In this document: positions 43,172-50,733 of the stretch, in pieces
Layout of the letters: every line of letters begins with the position of its first letter
Numbering within the stretch: position 1 is the stretch's first letter
Assembly (NCBI RefSeq): GCF_039536205.1
Contig: NZ_BAAAYL010000001.1
Location: 4,898,001-4,962,000, forward strand
Direction: 5' to 3'
DNA length: 64,000 nt
Source of the DNA: Streptomyces sannanensis
GTDB lineage: Bacteria > Actinomycetota > Actinomycetes > Streptomycetales > Streptomycetaceae
Made by a program: the position numbers and the translations under genes
The notes under the pieces: model-generated
What the model was told of the DNA's origin: nothing
Seen by the model: only the letters and a program-made list of their open reading frames with translations
Database searches by the model: none

Positions 43172-44260
43172 ATGACGACGCCCACGATCGAGCTCAAGCC
43201 GACCGCGCATCCGCTCGCGGACGCGGACCGCGAAGCGATCCTCGCCAACCCCGGCTTCGGCCGCCACTTCACCGACCACATGGTGACGATCAAGTGGACC
43301 GAGGGTCGCGGCTGGCACGACGCCGAACTGGTGCCGTACGCGCCGCTCTCGATCGATCCGGCGAACATGACGCTCCACTACGCGCAGGAGATCTTCGAGG
43401 GCCTGAAGGCCTACCGCCGCCCCGACGGTACCGTCGCCACCTTCCGCCCCGACGCCAACGCCCGGCGCTTCCAGGCCTCCGCCCGCCGCCTGGCCATGCC
43501 GGAGCTCCCGGTCGAGACCTTCATCGCGGCCTGCGACGCCCTGGTCGAGCAGGACAAGGCATGGGTCCCCGCGCACGGCGGCGAGGCCTCCCTCTACCTG
43601 CGGCCCTTCATGATCGCGACCGAGGTCGGCCTGGGCGTGAGGCCCGCCAACGAGTACCTCTTCATCGTCATCGCCTCCCCGGCCGGCGCCTACTTCCCCG
43701 GCGGCGTCAAGCCCGTCTCCATCTGGCTCTCCGAGGACCGCGTCCGCGCGGTCCCCGGCGGTATCGGCTTCGCGAAGACCGGCGGCAACTACGCCGCCTC
43801 CCTGCTCGCCCAGGCCGAGGCCGCGGAGAAGGGCTGCGACCAGGTGGCCTACCTCGACGCGCTGGAGCACAAGTGGGTCGAGGAGCTGGGCGGCATGAAC
43901 CTGTACTTCGTGTACGGGGACAAGATCGTCACGCCCGAGCTCACCGGCTCCCTGCTGGCGGGCGTCACCCGTGACTCCCTCCTCACCGTCGCCCGCGACC
44001 TCGGCTACACCGCCGAGGAGGGCCGCGTCTCCATCGAGCAGTGGCAGCGGGACACCGAGAACGGCACCCTGACCGAGGTTTTCGCCTGCGGCACCGCAGC
44101 CGTGATCACCCCGGTCGGCACCGTCAAGTCCAACGGCGGCAACTGGACCCAGGCCGACGGGCAGCCCGGCGAGGTCACGATGAAGCTGCGCAAGGCACTG
44201 CTGGACATCCAGACCGGCAGGACCGAGGACGGCCACGGCTGGATGCACGAGCTCGGCTGA
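43172..44260 (+). CDS. ilvE: Branched-chain amino acid aminotransferase
   Basis: 362 residues, fold-type IV PLP enzyme making valine, leucine and isoleucine from their keto acids. The PLP Lys lies in [50 protein letters not shown] and [15 protein letters not shown] also match the family. ATG 43172 has AAGGTGAAGGAC upstream. A 240-base gap after leuB suggests an independent promoter. Confidence 0.95.
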   Translation: MTTPTIELKPTAHPLADADREAILANPGFGRHFTDHMVTIKWTEGRGWHDAELVPYAPLSIDPANMTLHYAQEIFEGLKAYRRPDGTVATFRPDANARRFQASARRLAMPELPVETFIAACDALVEQDKAWVPAHGGEASLYLRPFMIATEVGLGVRPANEYLFIVIASPAGAYFPGGVKPVSIWLSEDRVRAVPGGIGFAKTGGNYAASLLAQAEAAEKGCDQVAYLDALEHKWVEELGGMNLYFVYGDKIVTPELTGSLLAGVTRDSLLTVARDLGYTAEEGRVSIEQWQRDTENGTLTEVFACGTAAVITPVGTVKSNGGNWTQADGQPGEVTMKLRKALLDIQTGRTEDGHGWMHELG

Positions 44261-44304
44261 CGCACGCCGCGGCGGCATATGACGCGACATGAGCCGCGCT
44301 GAGA

Positions 44305-44351
44305 AACGCCTGAGGGCCGCCCCGTCTCGTACGGGGCGGCCCTCAGGCGTT
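44305..44351 (+). terminator. 21-bp stem terminator after ilvE
   Basis: A perfect 21-bp stem (44305-44325 with 44331-44351) around CTCGT, starting AACGCCTGAGGG. It isolates ilvE from the urease-like operon. Confidence 0.85.
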
Positions 44352-44438
44352 CCGCGGTCCCGTTCAGCGCGCTCCTCCATGTCTTGAGTGACGTTCAATG
44401 TGGACTGTGCCTAGGTGGCGCGTCAGCTCTTCGATCCT

Positions 44439-44475
44439 CTTCATTGGATTGTCAGCTTCATTGCATTGTTAGAGT
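44439..44475 (+). promoter_or_regulatory. AT-rich promoter region of the urease-like operon
   Basis: CTTCATTG occurs twice, at 44439-44446 and 44456-44463, 17 bases apart. TAGAGT at 44470-44475 fits a Streptomyces -10 box; TTGTCA at 44449-44454 could be a -35 box with a short 15-base spacer. The stretch is much richer in A/T than its surroundings. The promoter call is tentative. Confidence 0.4.
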
Positions 44476-44502
44476 GTTGTTCAAAACAGGAGGTGTGGTG
44501 GC

Positions 44503-45306
44503 GTGAGACTGACTCCCACGGAGCGCGACCGGCTGCTGCTCTTCGGGGCCGCCGAACTGGCGCGGGCGCGCCGGGCGCGTGGACTGAAGCTCAATGTCCC
44601 CGAGGCGACCGCGCTCATCGCGGACACCGTCTGCGAGGCGGCTCGCGACGGGCGCAGGCTCGCCGAGGCGATCGAGGCGGCCCGCAGTGTGCTCGGCCCC
44701 GAGGACGTCCTGCCCGGCGTGGCGGACGTGGTGACCGAGGTGATGGTCGAGGCCGTCTTCGATGACGGCTCCCGGCTCGCGGTGGTCTCCGACCCCATCG
44801 GCTGGGGGTCCGAGACAGGGGGAGGCTCGCTCGGCGACGCGGCGCCCGGCGCGGTGCTGCCCGGCCCCGAGCACAAGGAGCCGGAGCCCGCGGTGCGGAT
44901 CACCGTGAGGAACACCGCGGCCGTTCCGGTCAGTGTGACCTCGCACTTCCACTTCTTCGAGGCCAACCCCCGCCTCGACTTCGACCGCGCCGCCGCCTAC
45001 GGCATGCGGCTGAGCGTCCCCGCGGGCTCGTCCGCCCGCTTCGACGCGGGCGGCGAGGCCGAGGTCGGCCTGGTGCCGATCGGCGGCGACCGGATCGCCA
45101 TCGGCTTCGCGGGCCTGGTCGACGGCCCGCTCGACGCGCCGGGTGCCAAGGAGGAGGCGCTGCGCAGGGCAACGGCCTGCGGATACCTCGGAGCGGTGGC
45201 ACCCGACGCGGACGCAGAGACAGGGCACGCAGAGGCGGGGCACGCAGAGACAGAGCACGCAGAGGCGGGGCACGCAGAGACAGGGCACAAGGAGGAGGAC
45301 CAGTGA
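44503..45306 (+). CDS. ureAB: Fused urease gamma-beta subunit with His-repeat tail
   Basis: 267 residues. Residues 1-100 are UreA (RLTPTERDRLLLFGAAELAR; RGLKLNVPEATALIAD; ARDGRRLAEAIEAAR). After a linker, about 125-215 are UreB (VRITVRNTAAVPVSVTSHFH; DFDRAAAYGMRL; GLVPIGGDR). The C-terminus adds five AE(T/A)(G/E)H repeats rich in His and Glu, encoded by 15-bp repeats, and the ureC ribosome site AAGGAGGAGG lies in the tail codons. GTG 44503 has AGGAGG at 44488-44493. The subunit forms the urease-like enzyme with the next gene (GTGA overlap). Confidence 0.9.
   Translation: MRLTPTERDRLLLFGAAELARARRARGLKLNVPEATALIADTVCEAARDGRRLAEAIEAARSVLGPEDVLPGVADVVTEVMVEAVFDDGSRLAVVSDPIGWGSETGGGSLGDAAPGAVLPGPEHKEPEPAVRITVRNTAAVPVSVTSHFHFFEANPRLDFDRAAAYGMRLSVPAGSSARFDAGGEAEVGLVPIGGDRIAIGFAGLVDGPLDAPGAKEEALRRATACGYLGAVAPDADAETGHAEAGHAETEHAEAGHAETGHKEEDQ
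45214..45288 (+). repeat. 15-bp tandem repeat, five copies, inside ureAB
   Basis: Five consecutive 15-bp units of the form GCAGAGRCRGRGCAC encode AETGH, AEAGH, AETEH, AEAGH and AETGH. Third and second positions vary slightly. Such repeats can gain or lose copies in frame, so tail length may differ between strains. Confidence 0.85.
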
Positions 45307-46994
45307 CCGGCATCGACCCTCGTGACTATGCCGCCGTGCACGGCCCCCGGGCCGGCGACCGGATCGTCCTCGGCGACACCGGACTCGTCGTCCGCGTCGA
45401 GTCCGACGCCCAGAAGCCGGGCGAGGAGTTCCTGGCCGGCTTCGGCAAGACGGCCCGTGACGGACTGCACCTGAAGGCCGCCGCGGTCCGTGAGACCTGC
45501 GACGTCGTCATCAGCAACGTCGTCGTCATCGACCCCGTCCAGGGCGTTCGCAAGGTCTCCGTCGGCATCCGCGAGGGCCGCATCCACGCGATCGGCCGGG
45601 CCGGCAACCCCGACACCCTCGACGGCGTGGACGTCGTCGTCGGCACCGGCACCTCGATCGTCTCCGGCGAGGGCCTGATCGCCACCGCCGGCGCCATCGA
45701 CACCCATGTTCATGTGCTGTCGCCGCGGATCATGGAGGCCTCGCTCTCCTCCGGCGTCACCACGATCATCGGCCAGGAGTTCGGCCCGGTGTGGGGCGTC
45801 GGCGTCAACTCGCCCTGGGCCCTGAACCACGCCTTCAACGCCTTCGACGCCTGGCCCGTCAACATCGGCTTCCTCGGCCGCGGCTCGTCCTCGCACGGCG
45901 CGCCCCTGGTCGAGGCCCTCGCCGAGGGCGGCGCCCTGGGCTTCAAGGTCCACGAGGACATGGGCGCCCACACCCGGGCCCTCGACACCGCCCTGCGGGT
46001 CGCCGAGGAACACGACGTCCAGGTCGCCCTGCACAGCGACGGCCTCAACGAGTGCCTGTCCGTCGAGGACACCCTCCGCGTCCTCGACGGCCGTACGATC
46101 CACGCCTTCCATATCGAGGGCTGCGGCGGCGGTCATGTGCCCAACGTGCTCAAGATGGCGGGCGTGCCGAATGTCATCGGCTCCTCCACCAACCCCACCC
46201 TGCCCTTCGGCCGGGACGCGGTCGCCGAGCACTACGGCATGATCGTCTCCGTCCACGACCTGAAGACGGACCTGCCCGGCGACGCCGCCATGGCCCGCGA
46301 CCGCATCCGTGCGGGCACGATGGGCGCCGAGGACGTCCTGCACGACCTGGGTGCCATCGGCATCACCTCCTCCGACGCCCAGGGCATGGGCCGCGCCGGC
46401 GAGACCGTACGCCGCACCTTCGCCATGGCCGGGAAGATGAAGGCCGAGCTCGGCCCCCTGGCCGGCGACGGCGAGCACGACGACAACGCGCGTGTGCTGC
46501 GCTACATGGCCAAGCTGACCATCAACCCGGCCATCGCCCACGGCCTCTCCCATGAGATCGGCTCGATCGAGGCCGGCAAGCTTGCCGACATCGTGCTGTG
46601 GCGTCCGGAGTACTTCGGCGCCAAGCCGCAGCTGGTGCTGAAGTCCGGCTTCCCCGCCTGGGGCGTCACCGGCGACCCCAACGCCGCCACCGACACCTGC
46701 GAGCCGCTCGTCCTCGGCCCGCAGATCGGCGGCCACGGCGCCACCGCCGCCGACATCTCGGTCGCGTTCGTCGCCGGCGCCGCGCTCGAGCAGGGCAACG
46801 ACCGGATGCCGACGCGCCGCCGCCGGGTCGCCGTCCGCGGCACCCGTGGCATCGGCCCCGCCGACCTGATGCTCAACTCCCGCATCGGAGACGTCCAGGT
46901 CGACGCCCGTACCGGCCTGGTCTCCCTCGACGGCGACCCGATCCGCTCCGAGCCCGCCGAATCCGTCTCCCTCAACCGCCTGTACTTCCTGTAA
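45303..46994 (+). CDS. ureC: Urease-like alpha (catalytic) subunit, non-canonical
   Basis: 563 residues. Nickel-site residues are conserved: both His in DTHVHVL, the carbamylated Lys and a His in GFKVHEDMG, His in LHSDGLNE and FHIEGCGGGH, and Asp in SSDAQGMGR. The mobile flap differs: the usual MVCHHLD reads IVSVHDLK, so the flap Cys is lost and the catalytic His kept. The usual W after HED is M. The C-terminus ends NRLYFL. It starts GTG 45303, overlapping ureAB. No ureDEFG follows, so activation must rely on genes elsewhere. It may hydrolyse urea or another ureido compound. Confidence 0.88.
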   Translation: MTGIDPRDYAAVHGPRAGDRIVLGDTGLVVRVESDAQKPGEEFLAGFGKTARDGLHLKAAAVRETCDVVISNVVVIDPVQGVRKVSVGIREGRIHAIGRAGNPDTLDGVDVVVGTGTSIVSGEGLIATAGAIDTHVHVLSPRIMEASLSSGVTTIIGQEFGPVWGVGVNSPWALNHAFNAFDAWPVNIGFLGRGSSSHGAPLVEALAEGGALGFKVHEDMGAHTRALDTALRVAEEHDVQVALHSDGLNECLSVEDTLRVLDGRTIHAFHIEGCGGGHVPNVLKMAGVPNVIGSSTNPTLPFGRDAVAEHYGMIVSVHDLKTDLPGDAAMARDRIRAGTMGAEDVLHDLGAIGITSSDAQGMGRAGETVRRTFAMAGKMKAELGPLAGDGEHDDNARVLRYMAKLTINPAIAHGLSHEIGSIEAGKLADIVLWRPEYFGAKPQLVLKSGFPAWGVTGDPNAATDTCEPLVLGPQIGGHGATAADISVAFVAGAALEQGNDRMPTRRRRVAVRGTRGIGPADLMLNSRIGDVQVDARTGLVSLDGDPIRSEPAESVSLNRLYFL

Positions 46995-47004
46995 GGACCC
47001 CCTC

Positions 47005-48045
47005 ATGAGCAGCAGCACCCCTGTCGCCGACGGCTTCCGCATGCCCGCCGAGTGGGCTCCGCATGAGCGCACCTGGATGGCCTGGCCCAGTCTCAACGCC
47101 ACCTTCACCGACGCCGAGGAGCTGGACTCGGCCCGCACCGCCTGGGCCGAGGTCGCTCGCACCATCCGCCGCTTCGAGCCGGTCACCGTGGTCGTCGGCC
47201 CCGGCGGGACCGACAGCGCCCGTACGTACCTCGGTGACGGGATCGACATCGTCGAGCGCGAGCTGAACGACGCCTGGATGCGCGACATCGGTCCCACCTT
47301 CGTCACCGACGGCACCGAACTGCGCGCGGTCGACTGGATCTTCAACGGCTGGGGCGCCCAGGACTGGGCCAGCTGGGAGCACGACTCCAAGATCGCCGCA
47401 TATGTCGCCGAGCGGGCGGGCGTGCAGACGTACGCCTCCAGGCTCGTCAACGAGGGCGGCGGCATCCACGTCGACGGCGAGGGCACGGTCCTGCTGACCG
47501 AGACCGTCCAGCTCGGGCCCGAGCGCAACCCGCACTGGACCAAGGAGGAGGTCGAGGCCGAGATCCACGCCCACCTCGGCACCACCAAGGCCATCTGGTT
47601 GCCGCGCGGCCTGACCGCGGACTACGGCACCTACGGAACCCTGGGCCACGTCGACATCGTCGCCTCCTTCGCCCGCCCCGGCACGGTCCTGGTCCACACC
47701 CAGCCCGATCCGGCACACCCCGACCACGAGGTCTGCAAGGAGATCGCGGACTTCCTGCGCACCCGGACGGACGCCAAGGGCCGCACCCTCGAGGTCATCG
47801 AGGTCGCCGCGCCGACCGTCCTGAAGGAGGACGATGACTGGGTCGACTACTCGTATATCAACCACTACCTCTGCAACGGCGGTGTGGTGCTGTGCGGTTT
47901 CGGCGACGCCGAGCGCGACGAGAACGCGGCGGCGATCTTCCGTGGCCTCTTCCCGGACCGCGAGGTCGTGCTGGTCGACGCCCGCCCGATCTTCGCCAAC
48001 GGCGGCGGCATCCACTGCATCACCCAGCAGCAGCCGCGCGTCTGA
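47005..48045 (+). CDS. aguA: Agmatine deiminase
   Basis: 346 residues of the Porphyromonas-type peptidyl-arginine deiminase/agmatine deiminase family. Signatures: NDAWMRDIGPTF, VNEGGGIHVDGEGT, GTLGHVDI and the catalytic Cys in NGGGIHCITQQQP. It converts agmatine to N-carbamoylputrescine and ammonia. It follows ureC by 10 bases with AAGGACC before ATG 47005, so it is in the same operon, linking two ammonia-releasing steps. No N-carbamoylputrescine amidase gene is present in the window. Confidence 0.92.
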   Translation: MSSSTPVADGFRMPAEWAPHERTWMAWPSLNATFTDAEELDSARTAWAEVARTIRRFEPVTVVVGPGGTDSARTYLGDGIDIVERELNDAWMRDIGPTFVTDGTELRAVDWIFNGWGAQDWASWEHDSKIAAYVAERAGVQTYASRLVNEGGGIHVDGEGTVLLTETVQLGPERNPHWTKEEVEAEIHAHLGTTKAIWLPRGLTADYGTYGTLGHVDIVASFARPGTVLVHTQPDPAHPDHEVCKEIADFLRTRTDAKGRTLEVIEVAAPTVLKEDDDWVDYSYINHYLCNGGVVLCGFGDAERDENAAAIFRGLFPDREVVLVDARPIFANGGGIHCITQQQPRV

Positions 48046-48071
48046 CGTCACGCCCACGGCACATCCCCACA

Positions 48072-48125
48072 GCACACCGCCGGGGCCGGACGGGATCCTC
48101 ACCCCGTCCGGCCCCGGCGGTGTGC
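48072..48125 (+). terminator. 23-bp stem terminator after agmatine deiminase
   Basis: A perfect 23-bp stem (48072-48094 with 48103-48125) around an 8-base loop, beginning GCACACCGCCGGGG, 26 bases after the stop. It separates the operon from the TetR gene. Confidence 0.85.
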
Positions 48126-48174
48126 AACCGCTCGCCCGTATGCTGAGATCCCCGCCCCGACCACGGAGAATCCC

Positions 48175-48783
48175 ATGCCCGAGCCCGCCCGCACCACGCG
48201 GCGGCGCAATGCCGCCCCGCCGCGGGAGACCGTGCTGGCCGCCGCCCAGGCGAGCATTGCCGAGCACGGGCTGGAGAAACTCACCATGGCCGGCCTCGGC
48301 CGTGAGGTCGGCATGAGCAGCGGGCACCTGCTGTACTACTTCCGCACCAAGGACGAGCTGCTGCTGCAGACCCTGGAGTGGAGCGAGGAACAGCTCGGGG
48401 TGCAGCGCCGCTCCGCCCTCGCCCGCCAGGTTCCGGTCCGGGAGCGCCTCGACGCCTATGTCGACCTCTACGTCGCCGACGGCCCCCGCGACCCTCACTG
48501 GACCCTGTGGCTGGAGCTGTGGAACCGGGCCCACAGCCTCGACGAGGAATCCCGCAACCGGCTCCTCGACATCGAGCTCTCCTGGCACCGTGATCTGGTC
48601 GCCCTCCTCGTCGAGGGGGCCTCGCGCGGCGAGCTGCGCAAGGTCGACGCAGACAGGTACGCCACCCGGATACGAGCCCTGCTGGACGGCTTCAGCACCC
48701 ACGTGGCGATGGGCCTTCCGGGCTCCGACCGGCCCCAAGTCCTCGCGCACATCGCCGAGTTCCTCGACGAGACGCTCGTCTGA
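48175..48783 (+). CDS. TetR family regulator, BetI-like
   Basis: 202 residues. The helix-turn-helix reads LTMAGLGREVGMSSGHLLYYFRTKDELL, followed by a ligand-binding domain with WTLWLELWNRAH, as in BetI/choline or polyamine-type regulators. It directly follows the urease/agmatine deiminase operon and is the best candidate for its regulator. ATG 48175 has GGAGAAT upstream. Confidence 0.88.
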   Translation: MPEPARTTRRRNAAPPRETVLAAAQASIAEHGLEKLTMAGLGREVGMSSGHLLYYFRTKDELLLQTLEWSEEQLGVQRRSALARQVPVRERLDAYVDLYVADGPRDPHWTLWLELWNRAHSLDEESRNRLLDIELSWHRDLVALLVEGASRGELRKVDADRYATRIRALLDGFSTHVAMGLPGSDRPQVLAHIAEFLDETLV

Positions 48784-48918
48784 ACCGCGGGCGCGGACGC
48801 CCGGCGGAGGGTGACGGTTGTACGCAATTGGTCTGATTGACCCGTGCACGCCAGGTGCGCTTGTATCCCCGTGCGCCCTCGGCGCAGGGCCGGGGGAACA
48901 GCGTCACACGGGGGAAGC

Positions 48919-50193
48919 ATGCTCGTTTCCATACGCACCGTCCTGACCGCGGCATTAGTGGGAGCGCTCCCGCTGACCGCCTCGGCGACCGCGTCGGCCA
49001 CCCAGCCGCCGGCACCCCGCACCGAGCGGATCACGTCCGCGCCGGACGGCTCGCCGGCCGGCTTCGACACGTACGAGGCGTCCATGAGCCCGGACGGCCG
49101 TTATGTGGCCTTCCCGTCCTGGGCGCCAGGCCTGGTACCCGGGGATCCCGAGCACGACCCGGACCTTTTCGTCCGCGACGTCCGCACGGGCACGCTGCGC
49201 AGAATCCCGATCGTCATCGAGGGCGACACGACGGGCTGGTCGGCCGAGAACGTGAGCATCAGCGCCGACGGCCGCTTCCTCACCTTCGCAGCCCGGCACA
49301 ACGGTCCGCCGGACGACGGCACTCCCGCTGACCAGATCTACGTCCACGATCTGCGGACCGGCAGCACCGAGCGGGCGAGTGTCGGCCTCCATGGGCGCCC
49401 GGGAGTCGCGTGGCGGGACCGTCCGGGCATCAGCGCCGACGGTCGTTATGTCCTCTTCACTGCCTGGGCGAACTCCATGGAGAGCGATGAGGACAAGGGG
49501 ATCGTCCGGGCCTACGTCCGTGACCGTGTGACGGGCACGACCACGCGGGTCAGCCCGGTCGATGGCGAGTACATTCCGAGTCGCCCGTCGATGAGCGCGG
49601 ACGGCCGCCGGATCGCCTTCACATTCGGTGAGCGGTACATGGGTCCCGACTACCCGTACGGCCCGAGCAAAGTGATCGTGGTCGACCGCCCCACCGGGCG
49701 CGAGACCGTCGCCCACGTCGGCAGGGGCGCCGGCGGCACGGTCCTCAGCGCCGACGGCCGCAAGCTTCTGTTCAACTCCGACGCCCCCGATGTCGTCCCC
49801 GGTGACGGCAACGGTGAGCAGGACGCCTTCGTGCGCGACCTGGAGACGGGGAGGACGGTACGGGTGAGCGAGGCGGCCGGTGGCGGCGACGCGCACGGCT
49901 GGTCCGAGGGGGAGCAGCTCAGTGCCGACGGCCGCTTCGCCGTACTCGCCTCGACCGCCCCCGACCTCGTCGAGCCCAGGGCGGGCGGCGATGCCGCGGT
50001 GTACGTACGAGATCTGAGGACGGGCCGGACCACGCGCATCGACCTCGCCCACGACGGCACGCCGCTGAGCGGAGTGTTCGACCTCGCCGGCATCGCCCCG
50101 GACGGCCACCGGGTCGCGTTCGCCTCGAACGCGCCGAACGTGCTCCCCGACGCCGACAGCACCTGGCAGGTGTACCTGCGCACGGTGCGCTGA
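48919..50193 (+). CDS. Secreted TolB/WD40-like beta-propeller protein
   Basis: 424 residues. A Sec signal (VLTAALVGALPLTASATA) is followed by repeated blades of the form SADGRxVxF...VRDLRTGxTxR, about seven times, typical of the PD40/TolB-like propeller. It is probably an extracellular or surface protein without an obvious catalytic site. ATG 48919 has GGGGAAG upstream. A stray copy of the last blade lies just downstream. Confidence 0.85.
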   Translation: MLVSIRTVLTAALVGALPLTASATASATQPPAPRTERITSAPDGSPAGFDTYEASMSPDGRYVAFPSWAPGLVPGDPEHDPDLFVRDVRTGTLRRIPIVIEGDTTGWSAENVSISADGRFLTFAARHNGPPDDGTPADQIYVHDLRTGSTERASVGLHGRPGVAWRDRPGISADGRYVLFTAWANSMESDEDKGIVRAYVRDRVTGTTTRVSPVDGEYIPSRPSMSADGRRIAFTFGERYMGPDYPYGPSKVIVVDRPTGRETVAHVGRGAGGTVLSADGRKLLFNSDAPDVVPGDGNGEQDAFVRDLETGRTVRVSEAAGGGDAHGWSEGEQLSADGRFAVLASTAPDLVEPRAGGDAAVYVRDLRTGRTTRIDLAHDGTPLSGVFDLAGIAPDGHRVAFASNAPNVLPDADSTWQVYLRTVR

Positions 50194-50203
50194 CGCCCGA
50201 GCA

Positions 50204-50404
50204 GAGGATGGGGAGCTGCGGCTGCTCGACACCCGCACCGGAAAGCACCAGTACATCGGCCCGGCACCGCAGTACCGCACACAGGCCCTTCAGGACTCGG
50301 TCGCCGACCGCGGCCGGGCGGTGGTCTTCGCCACCGGCGTCGAGGGTGTGGTGAGCGGGGACTCCAACGGCGAGTACGACGTGTTCCTGCGGCACACCCG
50401 CTGA
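50204..50404 (+). pseudogene. Orphan C-terminal blade of a second propeller gene
   Basis: The frame from 50204 reads ELRLLDTRTGKHQYIGPAPQ and ends SNGEYDVFLRHTR before a stop. This mirrors the end of the preceding protein (DSTWQVYLRTVR) but lies in a different frame and has no start codon. It is the remnant of a tandem duplicate or of a longer original gene cut by a frameshift. Confidence 0.6.
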
Positions 50405-50426
50405 GCACGGACTACGCACTGTCCCT

Positions 50427-50465
50427 CGCGCGGACGCCCGCATCGTGAGACCGGGCGTCCGCGCG
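50427..50465 (+). terminator. Hairpin after the propeller region
   Basis: CGCGCGGACGCCCG (50427-50440) pairs with CGGGCGTCCGCGCG (50452-50465) around an 11-base loop. Confidence 0.75.
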
Positions 50466-50507
50466 TCATGGGCGTATGGCAGACTGCCGGTTGTGCTCGC
50501 ATTCGCC

Positions 50508-50549
50508 ATGATTATCGGCAGCAGCGCGCCGGTCCGCAGTGACCGCTGA
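50508..50549 (+). CDS. Candidate leader peptide of the cimA attenuator
   Basis: The frame MIIGSSAPVRSDR (ATG 50508) has two Ile codons next to its start; an in-frame GTG at 50493 would add VLAFA. It ends 54 bases before a T-run terminator and 185 bases before citramalate synthase, an isoleucine-pathway enzyme. The start and ribosome site are weak, so this is a candidate only. Confidence 0.45.
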   Translation: MIIGSSAPVRSDR

Positions 50550-50602
50550 CCCGCGACAACCTTCCGCGGCAGCGGTCATCGTGCCCCAGACCCGCGCGCA
50601 GA

Positions 50603-50628
50603 CCTCTCGCACCCGCGAGAGGTTTTTT
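50603..50628 (+). terminator. Attenuator-type terminator before cimA
   Basis: CCTCTCGC (50603-50610) pairs with GCGAGAGG (50615-50622) around ACCC, followed by six T (50623-50628). It stands between the promoter region and cimA, and closely resembles the ilvB attenuator in design. Confidence 0.8.
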
Positions 50629-50733
50629 CGTTTCCCGGCCCCACTCACGGCCGAGTCGGACCCACGCGCGATGATGGGGGCAAGTGGAGCCCGGAATTCC
50701 GGAACCACTCACCCGACAGGAGTCACCACAGCC

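Noticed and set aside
43129..43175. Short frame [15 protein letters not shown] before ilvE as an attenuator leader
   Set aside because: It has no run of Ile, Leu or Val codons and no terminator hairpin lies between it and ilvE.
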